Positions 1 to 6,245 of a DNA stretch of 8,034 bases are shown one piece after another. Positions within the stretch are counted from its first letter, which is position 1; each line of letters starts with the position of its first letter. The DNA is taken from contig JBNJDJ010000077.1 in NCBI GenBank assembly GCA_051744845.1, positions 1 through 8,034 of the forward strand, given 5' to 3'. This stretch comes from JBNJDJ01 sp051744845 (lineage in GTDB: Bacteria; Bacillota; Clostridia; Peptostreptococcales; Acidaminobacteraceae). Under the pieces are notes generated by a model. That model had not been told where the DNA came from, did no database searches, and saw only the letters and a program-made list of their open reading frames with translations. The position numbers were made by a program, and so were the translations under genes.

Positions 1-5
1 AAAAT

Positions 6-43
6 AAAAAAAGACCTAAAATTCATTAAAGAATTTTAAGCCT
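6..43 (-). terminator. Rho-independent terminator after fabF
   Basis: On the minus strand, 19 nt after the fabF stop codon, a 13-bp stem (43-31 with 24-12) closes a 6-nt loop and runs into seven T residues (12-6). Two of the pairs are G-U wobbles that form only in the minus-strand RNA, so the element is oriented to end the fab operon rather than transcription from the left. No gene lies between it and the window edge. It marks the end of the fapR-to-fabF transcription unit. Confidence 0.88.
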
Positions 44-61
44 AAATATTATTTTTTATAA

Positions 62-1294
62 TTATAGCTTCTTTAATATTAATGTAGCATTATGTCCACC
101 AAATCCTAAAGAATTTGATAAAGCATAAGATATCTCTTTTTCTTTACCATTTGGAACATAATCTAAATCTAAATCTTCACCTGGGTTTTCGTGATTTAAA
201 GTTTTATGAATATAAGAATGTTTCATCTGTAAACATGTTGCAATAGATTCAATTGCACCAGAAGCACCTAGTAAATGTCCTGTAATTGATTTAGTCGAGT
301 TTACTGATAAATTATAAGCGTGATCTTCAAAAACAGATTTAATAGCCATCGTTTCAAATTTATCATTTAATGGAGTTGAAGTTCCATGTGCATTAATATA
401 ATCAATATCACTTGGTTTAATATTAGCATTATCAATTGCCATTTTCATACTTCTAGCAGCCCCTTTACCACCTGGAGCTGGTGCAGTAATATGATGAGCA
501 TCTGATGTATAACCAAATCCAACAACTTCTCCATATATTTTAGCATTTCTTTTTTTAGCATGTTCATATTCTTCTAATACTAAAATTCCTGAACCTTCAG
601 CCATAACAAAACCATCTCTATCTTTATCAAAAGGACGAGAAGCTTTTTTTGGCTCATCATTTCTTGTACTCATTGCTTTCATAGTACAAAATCCTGACAT
701 ACCAATTGGAGTAATAGATGCTTCTGTTCCACCTGATAACATAAAGTCAGCATCTCCGCGTTTAATAACATGATATGCATCTCCAATTGCATTAGTAGCA
801 GAAGCACAAGCTGTAACTACTGTTGTATTTGGACCTTTAAGACCAAAATTCATTGATACATGTCCAGAAGCCATATTAGAAATCATCATCGGTATTAAGA
901 AAGGACTAACTCTATTTGGCCCTCTTTTTAACAATCTTTTATGTTGTTTTTCTAATGTATCAATACCACCTATTCCACATCCTAAAATTGTACCAAATTT
1001 TTCTAAATCTACAGAATCCATATCAATTTCAGAATCTTTTAAAGCATTTCCTGCTGCAACAACTGCAAATTGAGAAAATTTATCCATTCTTTTTGCATCT
1101 TTACGCGTTAAATACTCTGAAAAATCAAAATCTTTTACTTCTCCAGCAATTTGTGTTTTATATTCACTTGCATCAAAATTTTCTATTTTATCAATCCCAG
1201 ATTTCCCATCTTTTAATGAATCCCAAAATTGATCAATACTATTACCTATTGGTGAAACAACACCTAATCCAGTAACAACTACTCGTCTACTCAT
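62..1294 (-). CDS. fabF: beta-ketoacyl-ACP synthase II (FabF)
   Basis: A cytosolic condensing enzyme that extends acyl-ACP by two carbons using malonyl-ACP in the type II fatty acid elongation cycle. The 410-residue length is normal for the family. The thiolase-fold signatures are present at positions matching E. coli FabF: catalytic Cys163 in TACASA, His303 in NAHGTS, Lys335 and His340 in KSITGH, Ile108 in the acyl pocket, and the C-terminal GFGGHN loop (397-402) carrying the gating Phe398. The ATG start follows an AAGGAGGA ribosome binding site (1305-1298) by 3 nt. It is the last gene of the operon and is separated from acpP by a terminator-like hairpin, which may set its level below that of acpP. 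No fabB-like second synthase is visible here. Whether this enzyme also supports unsaturated fatty acid synthesis cannot be read from the sequence. Confidence 0.98.
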   Translation of the reverse strand: MSRRVVVTGLGVVSPIGNSIDQFWDSLKDGKSGIDKIENFDASEYKTQIAGEVKDFDFSEYLTRKDAKRMDKFSQFAVVAAGNALKDSEIDMDSVDLEKFGTILGCGIGGIDTLEKQHKRLLKRGPNRVSPFLIPMMISNMASGHVSMNFGLKGPNTTVVTACASATNAIGDAYHVIKRGDADFMLSGGTEASITPIGMSGFCTMKAMSTRNDEPKKASRPFDKDRDGFVMAEGSGILVLEEYEHAKKRNAKIYGEVVGFGYTSDAHHITAPAPGGKGAARSMKMAIDNANIKPSDIDYINAHGTSTPLNDKFETMAIKSVFEDHAYNLSVNSTKSITGHLLGASGAIESIATCLQMKHSYIHKTLNHENPGEDLDLDYVPNGKEKEISYALSNSLGFGGHNATLILKKL

Positions 1295-1305
1295 ATATCC
1301 TCCTT

Positions 1306-1334
1306 AAAAAAAAGAAGAGAAAACTCTTCTTTTT
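1306..1334 (-). terminator. Terminator-like hairpin between acpP and fabF
   Basis: Immediately after acpP the minus strand reads AAAAAGAAGAG, TTTT, CTCTTCTTTTT: a perfect 11-bp inverted repeat (1334-1324 with 1319-1309) with a 4-nt loop, followed by T residues to 1306 (eight in a row, 1313-1306). Only three pairs are G-C, so the stem is modest. The T-tract abuts the fabF ribosome binding site, so full termination would silence fabF unless fabF had another promoter, and none is obvious. A partial terminator or a 3'-end stabilising stem that favours acpP over fabF is the likeliest role (inference). Confidence 0.6.
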
Positions 1335-1337
1335 AAA

Positions 1338-1565
1338 TTACTTATTTTCTTCTACGTATTTTACGATATCTCCAATATTATCAAAGTTTTCAGCATCTTC
1401 ATCAGGAATTTCAATTTCAAATTCATCTTCTAATGCCATAATAATTTCAACAGCATCTAATGAATCTGCTTCTAAATCATTCATTAATGAAGTTGATTCA
1501 GTAATCTCAGTATCCTCATCTAACATTAACTCTTCAATAATTAATTCTTTAATTTGTTCAAACAT
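1338..1565 (-). CDS. acpP: acyl carrier protein
   Basis: A small acidic carrier (75 residues) that holds growing acyl chains as thioesters on a 4'-phosphopantetheine arm. The attachment site is Ser35 in the DSLDAVE motif (34-40), at the start of helix II. The rest shows the usual highly acidic ACP pattern and the expected length. The ATG is preceded by AAAGGTGA (1579-1572). Unlike the tightly coupled genes upstream, it has a 62-nt, very A-rich leader after fabG. No terminator is seen in that leader and no convincing promoter; a TATAAA at its start has no matching -35. Its neighbours fabD, fabG and fabF all use this protein as substrate carrier, which confirms a fatty acid rather than a polyketide or lipoteichoic acid carrier role. 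Confidence 0.98.
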   Translation of the reverse strand: MFEQIKELIIEELMLDEDTEITESTSLMNDLEADSLDAVEIIMALEDEFEIEIPDEDAENFDNIGDIVKYVEENK

Positions 1566-1627
1566 TTTTAATCACCTTTCTTTTTAATTTTAGTTTTATT
1601 TTTTGCTCTTATTTATATATTAATAGA

Positions 1628-2365
1628 TTAAATTAATAATCCACCATCAACATTTATAACTTGTCCTGTAATATAATCTGATTGATCAGAACACAAGAAA
1701 TTTACAACTTTAGCAACATCTTCAGGCTTACCTAAATCTCCTAAAGGAATATTTTCCTTATAATGATTTATTGTTTTTTCATCTAATTTATCTGTCATAT
1801 CACTTTTAATAAATCCAGGAGCTACTGCATTAACATTTATACTTCTAGATGAAAACTCTTTTGCTAATGATTTTGTAAGACCAATTACTCCAGCTTTTGA
1901 AGCTGCATAATTTGATTGACCTGGATTTCCCATAATACCAACAATAGATGCTATATTTACTATCTTACCACTTCTTTGTTTAAGCATATGCTTTCCAAAA
2001 ATTTTACAACAATTAAATGTACCTTTTAAATTAATATCTATAACTTGATCAAATTCTTTTTCTTTCATTCTTAAAATCAAGTTATCTTTAGTAATACCTG
2101 CATTATTAATTAAAATGTCTATAGAATCACTAGATTTCTTTATTTTTTTATACATTTTTCTAACTTGTTTATAATCAGAAACATCACACTGAATAACTTG
2201 AACTTCAATATTAAATTTTTCTTCTAAATCCTTTTTAACTTCCAAAGCTCTATCTTCACTAGAATTATAATTAATAACTAAATTATAATCTTCTTTTGCT
2301 AACTTTTTAGCAATAGCTTTACCAATTCCTCTAGAACCACCTGTAATAACAGCTAACTTACTCAT
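1628..2365 (-). CDS. fabG: 3-oxoacyl-ACP reductase (FabG)
   Basis: An NADPH-dependent short-chain dehydrogenase/reductase that carries out the first reduction of the elongation cycle, 3-ketoacyl-ACP to 3-hydroxyacyl-ACP. At 245 residues it is a classical-length SDR. It shows the cofactor-binding TGGSRGIG (8-15), NNAG (87-90), catalytic Asn112, Ser140, Tyr153 and Lys157 (YAASK), and the PG turn (183-184). The residues after the first glycine loop include Arg12, which favours NADPH. The gene overlaps the fabD stop by one base (TAATG), a typical translational coupling, with AAGGTGA (2376-2370) as ribosome binding site inside the end of fabD. SDR enzymes are numerous and often interchangeable in annotation, but the position between fabD and acpP settles the fatty acid assignment. 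Confidence 0.97.
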   Translation of the reverse strand: MSKLAVITGGSRGIGKAIAKKLAKEDYNLVINYNSSEDRALEVKKDLEEKFNIEVQVIQCDVSDYKQVRKMYKKIKKSSDSIDILINNAGITKDNLILRMKEKEFDQVIDINLKGTFNCCKIFGKHMLKQRSGKIVNIASIVGIMGNPGQSNYAASKAGVIGLTKSLAKEFSSRSINVNAVAPGFIKSDMTDKLDEKTINHYKENIPLGDLGKPEDVAKVVNFLCSDQSDYITGQVINVDGGLLI

Positions 2366-3297
2366 TATTTCACCTTCTTTAATGTTCTTTTCAAAGTCTT
2401 TTCATTTTCAACACTTAAAATATTAACTTTTCTAGAAACTCTTTTAATAAATTTCGAAAGTGATTTCCCAGGACCAGCCTCTATAAATGTATTATATCCT
2501 TTATCAATAAGTTTTTCAATAGTATCTTGCCATAAAACTGGATTACTTACTTGTTTTACTAATAAATCTTTCACTTCGTCTTTTGAATTAACAAATTCAG
2601 CGTTATAATTTGCAACGACAGGAATTTCTCCTTGTTTTAAATTAATATCTTTTAAAATATTTTCTAATTTTTTACCAGCACCTTTTAACATTGAAGTATG
2701 AAATGGTGCAGATACCGGAAGTAAAATTGCTTTTTTAGCTCCTTTTTCTAAACAAATTTCATTAGCTTTTTCAACAGCTTCCTTTTTACCAGCAATAACT
2801 ATTTGACCAGGGCAATTATAATTTGCTACTTCACAAACTCCTAAATCACTTGCCTGTTTACAAGCTTCCTTAATTGAATCTTTATCTAAAGCTAATATAG
2901 CAGACATAGCACCTACTCCAACTGGTACTTCATTTTGCATAAACTGTCCTCTTTTTCTAACAATCTTAACAGCTTCTTTAAAATCTAAAATCCCTGCTGT
3001 AACTAATGCAGCGTATTCTCCTAAACTTAAACCAGCTACTGCATCTGGATTTATACCTTCTTCTTTTAAAACCTTCATAATAGCTATTGAAACAGTTAAT
3101 ACTGCTGGCTGAGTATTTTCAGTTAATTCTAGTTCTTTTTCAGAACTATTAAATATTAACTTTTTCATATCTTGGTCTAAAGCATCTGAAGCCATTTTAA
3201 ATACATCTTTTACTACATCATATTTTTCATATAAATCTTTTCCCATACCTAAGTATTGTGCGCCTTGGCCTGGGAAAACAAAAACTGTCTTTTGCAT
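2365..3297 (-). CDS. fabD: malonyl-CoA:ACP transacylase (FabD)
   Basis: Transfers malonyl from malonyl-CoA to ACP, supplying the extender unit for FabH and FabF. The 310-residue protein has the family's GQGAQ (10-14), the nucleophile elbow GLSLG with Ser91, Arg116 in KRGQFMQ, His200 in APFHTSM and Gln249 before NPVLW, all within one position of the E. coli residues. The AAGGAGGA ribosome binding site (3308-3301) overlaps the fabH stop codon, so translation is probably coupled. Many Firmicute clusters have fabK between fabH and fabD. Here fabH is followed directly by fabD with a 9-nt gap. FabD consumes the same malonyl-CoA pool that FapR is known to sense. Confidence 0.97.
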   Translation of the reverse strand: MQKTVFVFPGQGAQYLGMGKDLYEKYDVVKDVFKMASDALDQDMKKLIFNSSEKELELTENTQPAVLTVSIAIMKVLKEEGINPDAVAGLSLGEYAALVTAGILDFKEAVKIVRKRGQFMQNEVPVGVGAMSAILALDKDSIKEACKQASDLGVCEVANYNCPGQIVIAGKKEAVEKANEICLEKGAKKAILLPVSAPFHTSMLKGAGKKLENILKDINLKQGEIPVVANYNAEFVNSKDEVKDLLVKQVSNPVLWQDTIEKLIDKGYNTFIEAGPGKSLSKFIKRVSRKVNILSVENEKTLKRTLKKVK

Positions 3298-3306
3298 TTT
3301 TCCTCC

Positions 3307-4296
3307 TTACCACTTAATTAAACAAGATCCCCATGTAAGTCCGCCACCAAAACCGACTAAAACTACATTATCTCCATCATTTATTTCATTATTTCTTACT
3401 GCTTCATCTAAAGCAATTGGTATAGAACCTGCTGATACATTTCCATATTTTTCTAAATTTACTTTTACTTTATCCATTGAAAGATTCATTCTCTTAGCAG
3501 CTGATTGAATAATTCTTATATTTGCTTGATGTGGAACCATATAATCAATATCTTCTAATTCTAAGTCTGCTTTTTTTACAGCTTCTAAAGAAGAATTCCC
3601 CATAGCTCTTACTGCAAATTTAAAAACTCCTTTACCAGCCATTTTTAAATAATGCATTCTATCATCAACTGTTTTATGAGTAGCTGGATGTTTAGTACCA
3701 CCAGCAGGTATACCTAGGTAATCAGAACCAGTCCCATCTGCTCCTAATTCTGTTGATAAAATACCTTTATCCTTATCAACTTCGCCTAATACAACTGCCC
3801 CTGCTCCATCTCCAAATAAAACACATGTATTTCTATCATCCATATCTAAAACTTTTGACATAACTTCTGCGCCAATAAGTAAAACATTTTCATATAATCC
3901 AGAATTTATCATTTGATTTCCTATTGTTAAGCCATATAAAAAGCCTGAACATGCAGCTGAAACATCGAATGCTGCAGCATTTTTAGCTTCTAATTTATCT
4001 TGAACAATACATGCAGTCGATGGCATAATCATATCAGGTGTCATTGTTGCTACTATTATTAAATCAATATCTTCAGGATTTAAATTAGCAGCTTCAATTG
4101 CTTTTTTACCTGCTTTATAGGCTAAATCAGATGTAGAAACATCCTTTTTTACGAATCGTCTTTCTTTAATACCAGTTCTACTTACAATCCATTCATCACT
4201 TGTATCTACTTGTTTTTCTAAATCATGATTTGTAATAATATTTTCAGGCAGAAAACTACCTGTACCAATAACTCCTACATTTTTTAAATTGTCCAA
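3307..4296 (-). CDS. fabH: beta-ketoacyl-ACP synthase III (FabH)
   Basis: Initiates fatty acid synthesis by condensing an acyl-CoA primer with malonyl-ACP. The 329-residue protein carries the KAS III triad: Cys116 in SAACSG, His256 in VPHQAN and Asn286 in YGNVSAG. It also has the conserved DEWI (34-37) and SRTGI (39-43) segments and the C-terminal GFGGGLTWG. Primer preference (acetyl versus branched acyl) cannot be read from this. The start codon is TTG: an in-frame TAA sits immediately upstream, there is no other Met until residue 85, and the motif needs the N-terminus. The ribosome binding site AGGAGTGAG supports it. The gene follows plsX by 11 nt and is coupled to fabD downstream. Confidence 0.97.
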   Translation of the reverse strand: MDNLKNVGVIGTGSFLPENIITNHDLEKQVDTSDEWIVSRTGIKERRFVKKDVSTSDLAYKAGKKAIEAANLNPEDIDLIIVATMTPDMIMPSTACIVQDKLEAKNAAAFDVSAACSGFLYGLTIGNQMINSGLYENVLLIGAEVMSKVLDMDDRNTCVLFGDGAGAVVLGEVDKDKGILSTELGADGTGSDYLGIPAGGTKHPATHKTVDDRMHYLKMAGKGVFKFAVRAMGNSSLEAVKKADLELEDIDYMVPHQANIRIIQSAAKRMNLSMDKVKVNLEKYGNVSAGSIPIALDEAVRNNEINDGDNVVLVGFGGGLTWGSCLIKW

Positions 4297-4300
4297 TTAT

Positions 4301-4309
4301 CTCACTCCT
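4301..4309 (-). promoter_or_regulatory. fabH ribosome binding site, fixes a TTG start
   Basis: The minus strand reads AGGAGTGAG here, overlapping the TAG stop of plsX (4310-4308). The AGGAG core is 8 nt from the TTG at 4296-4294. Because the codon just before TTG is an in-frame TAA, no longer fabH protein is possible, which makes the non-ATG start secure. Confidence 0.8.
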
Positions 4310-5291
4310 ATAAGTTCTTTTTAATTTTTTCTACAATATCATTTTTTAATGCCTTTTCTGCATATAAAACTGCATTTTTGAATGCTTTAGCATTAGAACT
4401 TCCATGAGCTTTAACAACTAGTTTTTTTACTCCTAACAAAGGTGCTCCTCCAAACTCTGAATAATCTAACTTATTTTTCATATCTATTAATCCAGATTTA
4501 ACTAAGAGAGCTGATAATTTAGTAAATATATTTTTTTTAAATATATCTTTTATCATATTAACCATAGATGTAGCAACTCCTTCAGATAATTTTAAAATTA
4601 CATTACCTGTAAATCCATCACATACTATGACATCTGCTACTCCTTTAGGAATATCTCTAGCTTCTAAATTGCCCATAAAATTAATATTTTCCAATTTATC
4701 TATTTCTTCATAAGACTCTTTTACAAGTTTAGTTCCTTTACCTTTTTCATCACCAATATTTACTAATCCTACTTTTGGATTATCAATTTCATAAATTTCT
4801 TCAGCAAACAATGAACCCATTAAACTAAATTCTTTTAAATTTCTACTTTTACATTCAGCATTTGCTCCAGCATCAGCTAAGACTTTAATCCCTTTATCAG
4901 TAGGATAAGGTGTTATTAAAGCTGGTCTATCAATTCCTTTAATTCGTCCTACTTTTAAAAGAGAACCTGCTAAAAGAGCTCCAGAGTTACCTGCTGATAA
5001 AAAACAATCTATTTTTTCTTTCTTTAAATCATAAAAACCTTTCATCATAGAAGAATCAGATTTTTTCTTAACTGCATATACTGGTTTATCTTCTCCAGTT
5101 ACTATTTGAGTAGTATTAACTATTTGTATATTTTTATTATCTAAACTATATTTTCTTAATTTATTATTTATAATTTCTTTTTTTCCATATAAATAAATAC
5201 TTGAATCTATAGAATTAATAATATCTTTTAATCCTTTTATAATAGCATCAGGTGCATTGTCACCACCGTGAGCATCAATACCTATTTTCAT
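4308..5291 (-). CDS. plsX: phosphate acyltransferase PlsX
   Basis: A peripheral-membrane enzyme that converts acyl-ACP to acyl-phosphate, the donor that PlsY uses to acylate glycerol-3-phosphate. It links this fatty acid operon to phospholipid synthesis. The 327-residue protein opens with the family signature MKIGIDAHGGDNAP and contains SAGNSGALLAG (99-109), NIGDEKGKG (178-186), VCDGFTGNV (223-231), EFGGAPLLG (279-287) and KAHGSS (294-299). I place the start at the ATG at 5291-5289: the GGAGG at 5302-5298 is correctly spaced for it, and the signature begins there. An in-frame TTG at 5309 would add six unconserved residues and has no better site. The fapR stop is one base upstream of the start, so the two genes are very probably co-translated, as in other fapR-plsX pairs. 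Confidence 0.97.
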   Translation of the reverse strand: MKIGIDAHGGDNAPDAIIKGLKDIINSIDSSIYLYGKKEIINNKLRKYSLDNKNIQIVNTTQIVTGEDKPVYAVKKKSDSSMMKGFYDLKKEKIDCFLSAGNSGALLAGSLLKVGRIKGIDRPALITPYPTDKGIKVLADAGANAECKSRNLKEFSLMGSLFAEEIYEIDNPKVGLVNIGDEKGKGTKLVKESYEEIDKLENINFMGNLEARDIPKGVADVIVCDGFTGNVILKLSEGVATSMVNMIKDIFKKNIFTKLSALLVKSGLIDMKNKLDYSEFGGAPLLGVKKLVVKAHGSSNAKAFKNAVLYAEKALKNDIVEKIKKNL

Positions 5292-5292
5292 T

Positions 5293-5856
5293 TTATACCT
5301 CCAAATCAATTGAAACTAATCGGAATTTTGATCTAAATACTTGATCATTATTTACTTTAATCCATACTCTAACAAAATATTCAGTTCCTCTTTTTCTAAC
5401 AACTTTTGCCTTTGCTATTAATTTATCTCCAGCTTTAACTGGTACTCGATATTTCATATTTGCTACACCAATTAAAGCAACTTCAGATTCAATAACAGCT
5501 AAAGCTAAAGTCTCAGCCATTGCAAAAATAAAATGTCCTTTTACAATATTTGTTTTAGAAAAAGCCATTGACTTATCAGTTTCTAAAATAGATAATGCAC
5601 TTTCATTTAACTCTAAATCTATAAGCTCTCCAACTAATTCACTTTTCATCAAAGTCGTTACCTTTTTAATATTCTCAGTAGCAACAGATTTTACACGTTC
5701 TCTTAATTCAGGAATATCTAAACTCATTCTATCTAAACGAATAGTTTGAACACTTACATTAAATTTTTCACTTAATTCTTGATCTGTTAAAAAAGGGTTT
5801 TTATCTAAAACCTTTTTTATTTCTTTATGCCTTTCACTTTTTTTCAATTTTTTCAT
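5293..5856 (-). CDS. fapR: malonyl-CoA-responsive repressor FapR
   Basis: A transcriptional repressor of fatty acid and phospholipid synthesis genes. In the characterised family, malonyl-CoA binding releases it from DNA. The 187-residue protein has the normal length. A DeoR-like helix-turn-helix at about 22-44 (SVQTIRLDR at 35-43) is followed by the conserved linker IPELRERVK (48-56). The C-terminal hot-dog domain runs from about 75 to 187. Compared with B. subtilis FapR as I remember it, Phe99 is kept, but the ligand-contact Arg106 is Lys and the Asn115 position is Glu (AMAETLA, 112-118), which resembles the catalytic Glu of hot-dog thioesterases. The start ATG follows GGAGG (5865-5861). Two operators of the FapR type lie just upstream, so it should autoregulate with the whole operon. 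The assignment is secure; ligand affinity is the open point. Confidence 0.96.
   Translation of the reverse strand: MKKLKKSERHKEIKKVLDKNPFLTDQELSEKFNVSVQTIRLDRMSLDIPELRERVKSVATENIKKVTTLMKSELVGELIDLELNESALSILETDKSMAFSKTNIVKGHFIFAMAETLALAVIESEVALIGVANMKYRVPVKAGDKLIAKAKVVRKRGTEYFVRVWIKVNNDQVFRSKFRLVSIDLEV
5298..5302 (-). promoter_or_regulatory. plsX ribosome binding site inside fapR
   Basis: GGAGG on the minus strand lies within the last sense codons of fapR (Glu-Val) and is 6 nt from the plsX ATG at 5291. It decides for the ATG over the upstream in-frame TTG at 5309 and implies that ribosomes finishing fapR can restart on plsX. Confidence 0.8.
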
Positions 5857-5879
5857 ATAACCTCCGCTAGCACTAAATA

Positions 5880-5896
5880 TTAGTACCTGCTACTAA
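5880..5896 (-). promoter_or_regulatory. FapR operator 1 (promoter-proximal to fapR)
   Basis: The plus strand reads TTAGTACCTGCTACTAA: perfect 6-bp inverted arms (TTAGTA/TACTAA) around a 5-bp centre, extended by A and T on each side. This matches the known 17-bp FapR box. It begins 5 bp downstream of a TATACT -10 element and covers the expected transcription start, so bound FapR would block initiation. It lies 14 nt upstream of the fapR ribosome binding site. Confidence 0.93.
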
Positions 5897-5901
5897 TAAT
5901 A

Positions 5902-5929
5902 AGTATAACCATTTTAATAAAAAATGCAA
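5902..5929 (-). promoter_or_regulatory. Sigma-A-type promoter P1 for fapR operon
   Basis: On the minus strand TTGCAT (5929-5924) and TATACT (5907-5902) are separated by 16 bp. The -10 matches five of six consensus bases, the -35 only three. Directly upstream of the -35 (about 5950-5930) is a T-tract followed by an A-tract, as in an UP element, which could offset the weak -35. The start point would fall inside FapR operator 1, giving a leader of roughly 40 nt. It would drive fapR through fabF. Confidence 0.7.
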
Positions 5930-5959
5930 CCATTTTTTTGAAAAAATTATAAATAGCTT

Positions 5960-5976
5960 TTAATACCTACTACTAA
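5960..5976 (-). promoter_or_regulatory. FapR operator 2 (distal)
   Basis: The plus strand reads TTAATACCTACTACTAA, identical to operator 1 at 15 of 17 positions. One arm has a single change (TTAATA in place of TTAGTA), so affinity may be lower. Centre-to-centre distance to operator 1 is 80 bp. On the minus strand it sits 6 bp downstream of a TATAAG hexamer, almost the same geometry as operator 1 with its promoter. It could control a second promoter, or add a second dimer site upstream of P1. Confidence 0.8.
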
Positions 5977-5982
5977 TGCAAG

Positions 5983-6003
5983 CTTATACCTATATTTATT
6001 ATA
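5983..6003 (-). promoter_or_regulatory. Possible second fapR promoter P2 (-10 elements only)
   Basis: Two -10 candidates lie on the minus strand just after the rpmF terminator: TATAAT (6003-5998) and TATAAG (5988-5983). The second has the same spacing to FapR operator 2 as P1 has to operator 1. Neither has a good -35 at 16-18 bp; the region there is the terminator stem or its T-tract. The case rests mainly on the operator geometry. Confidence 0.35.
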
Positions 6004-6005
6004 AC

Positions 6006-6033
6006 AAAAAAAGCCCTGATATACAGGACTTTT
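6006..6033 (-). terminator. Rho-independent terminator after rpmF
   Basis: A 10-bp stem (6033-6024 with 6018-6009) with a 5-nt loop and a run of seven T (6012-6006) starts 20 nt after the rpmF stop. The core is AGTCCTG/CAGGGCT with one G-U pair that forms only in the minus-strand RNA, so it stops yceD-rpmF transcription. It separates constitutive ribosomal-protein transcription from the FapR-controlled operon. Confidence 0.87.
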
Positions 6034-6053
6034 AAAATAAATTTCATATTAAA

Positions 6054-6233
6054 TTATTCAACATCTAACACTTCTTTTTTATTATAATAACCACAATTCG
6101 AACATACTCTATGTGGTAATTTTGGTTCATGACATTGAGAGCATACACCTGTATTAGGTGCAGACATTCTCATGTTAGCAGATTGTCTTTTCTTTTTTCT
6201 CGATTTAGATGTTTTCCGCTTAGGTACTGCCAT
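6054..6233 (-). CDS. rpmF: 50S ribosomal protein L32
   Basis: A small basic protein of the large ribosomal subunit. The 59 residues begin MAVPKRKTSKSRKKKRQ, the standard L32 N-terminus. Four cysteines follow in two pairs (Cys31/Cys34 and Cys44/Cys47), as in the zinc-binding form of L32. That makes it the zinc-containing (C+) type rather than the cysteine-free paralogue some Firmicutes express under zinc limitation. The ATG follows AAGGAGG (6247-6241), which overlaps the yceD stop codon, so the pair is translationally coupled. It is followed by a terminator. The yceD-rpmF-fatty acid gene linkage is widely conserved in bacteria. No Zur-like operator is evident upstream. Confidence 0.97.
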   Translation of the reverse strand: MAVPKRKTSKSRKKKRQSANMRMSAPNTGVCSQCHEPKLPHRVCSNCGYYNKKEVLDVE

Positions 6234-6245
6234 GCTAACACCTCC

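Noticed and set aside
916..1275. 119-residue open frame on the plus strand
   Set aside because: It is antisense to fabF, has a low-complexity composition rich in Leu, Phe, Gln and Tyr, lacks a convincing ribosome binding site and resembles no family. The conserved fabF frame explains the sequence.
1566..1627. Separate promoter for acpP in the A-rich leader
   Set aside because: A TATAAA is present near the fabG end, but nothing like a -35 lies 16-18 bp upstream. In DNA this AT-rich such a hexamer is expected by chance.
2546..2562. TACTAA half-site in fabD as a possible FapR box
   Set aside because: The matching TTAGTA arm is absent at the required distance, so the palindrome does not form.
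3692..3708. TTAGTACC in fabH as a possible intragenic FapR site
   Set aside because: Only one half-site is present; the other arm (TACTAA) is missing, and it lies in a conserved coding region without a promoter.
5292..5309. Six-residue N-terminal extension of plsX from an in-frame TTG
   Set aside because: The conserved signature begins at the ATG at 5291, and GGAGG at 5302-5298 is placed for that ATG. The extension would overlap fapR without benefit.
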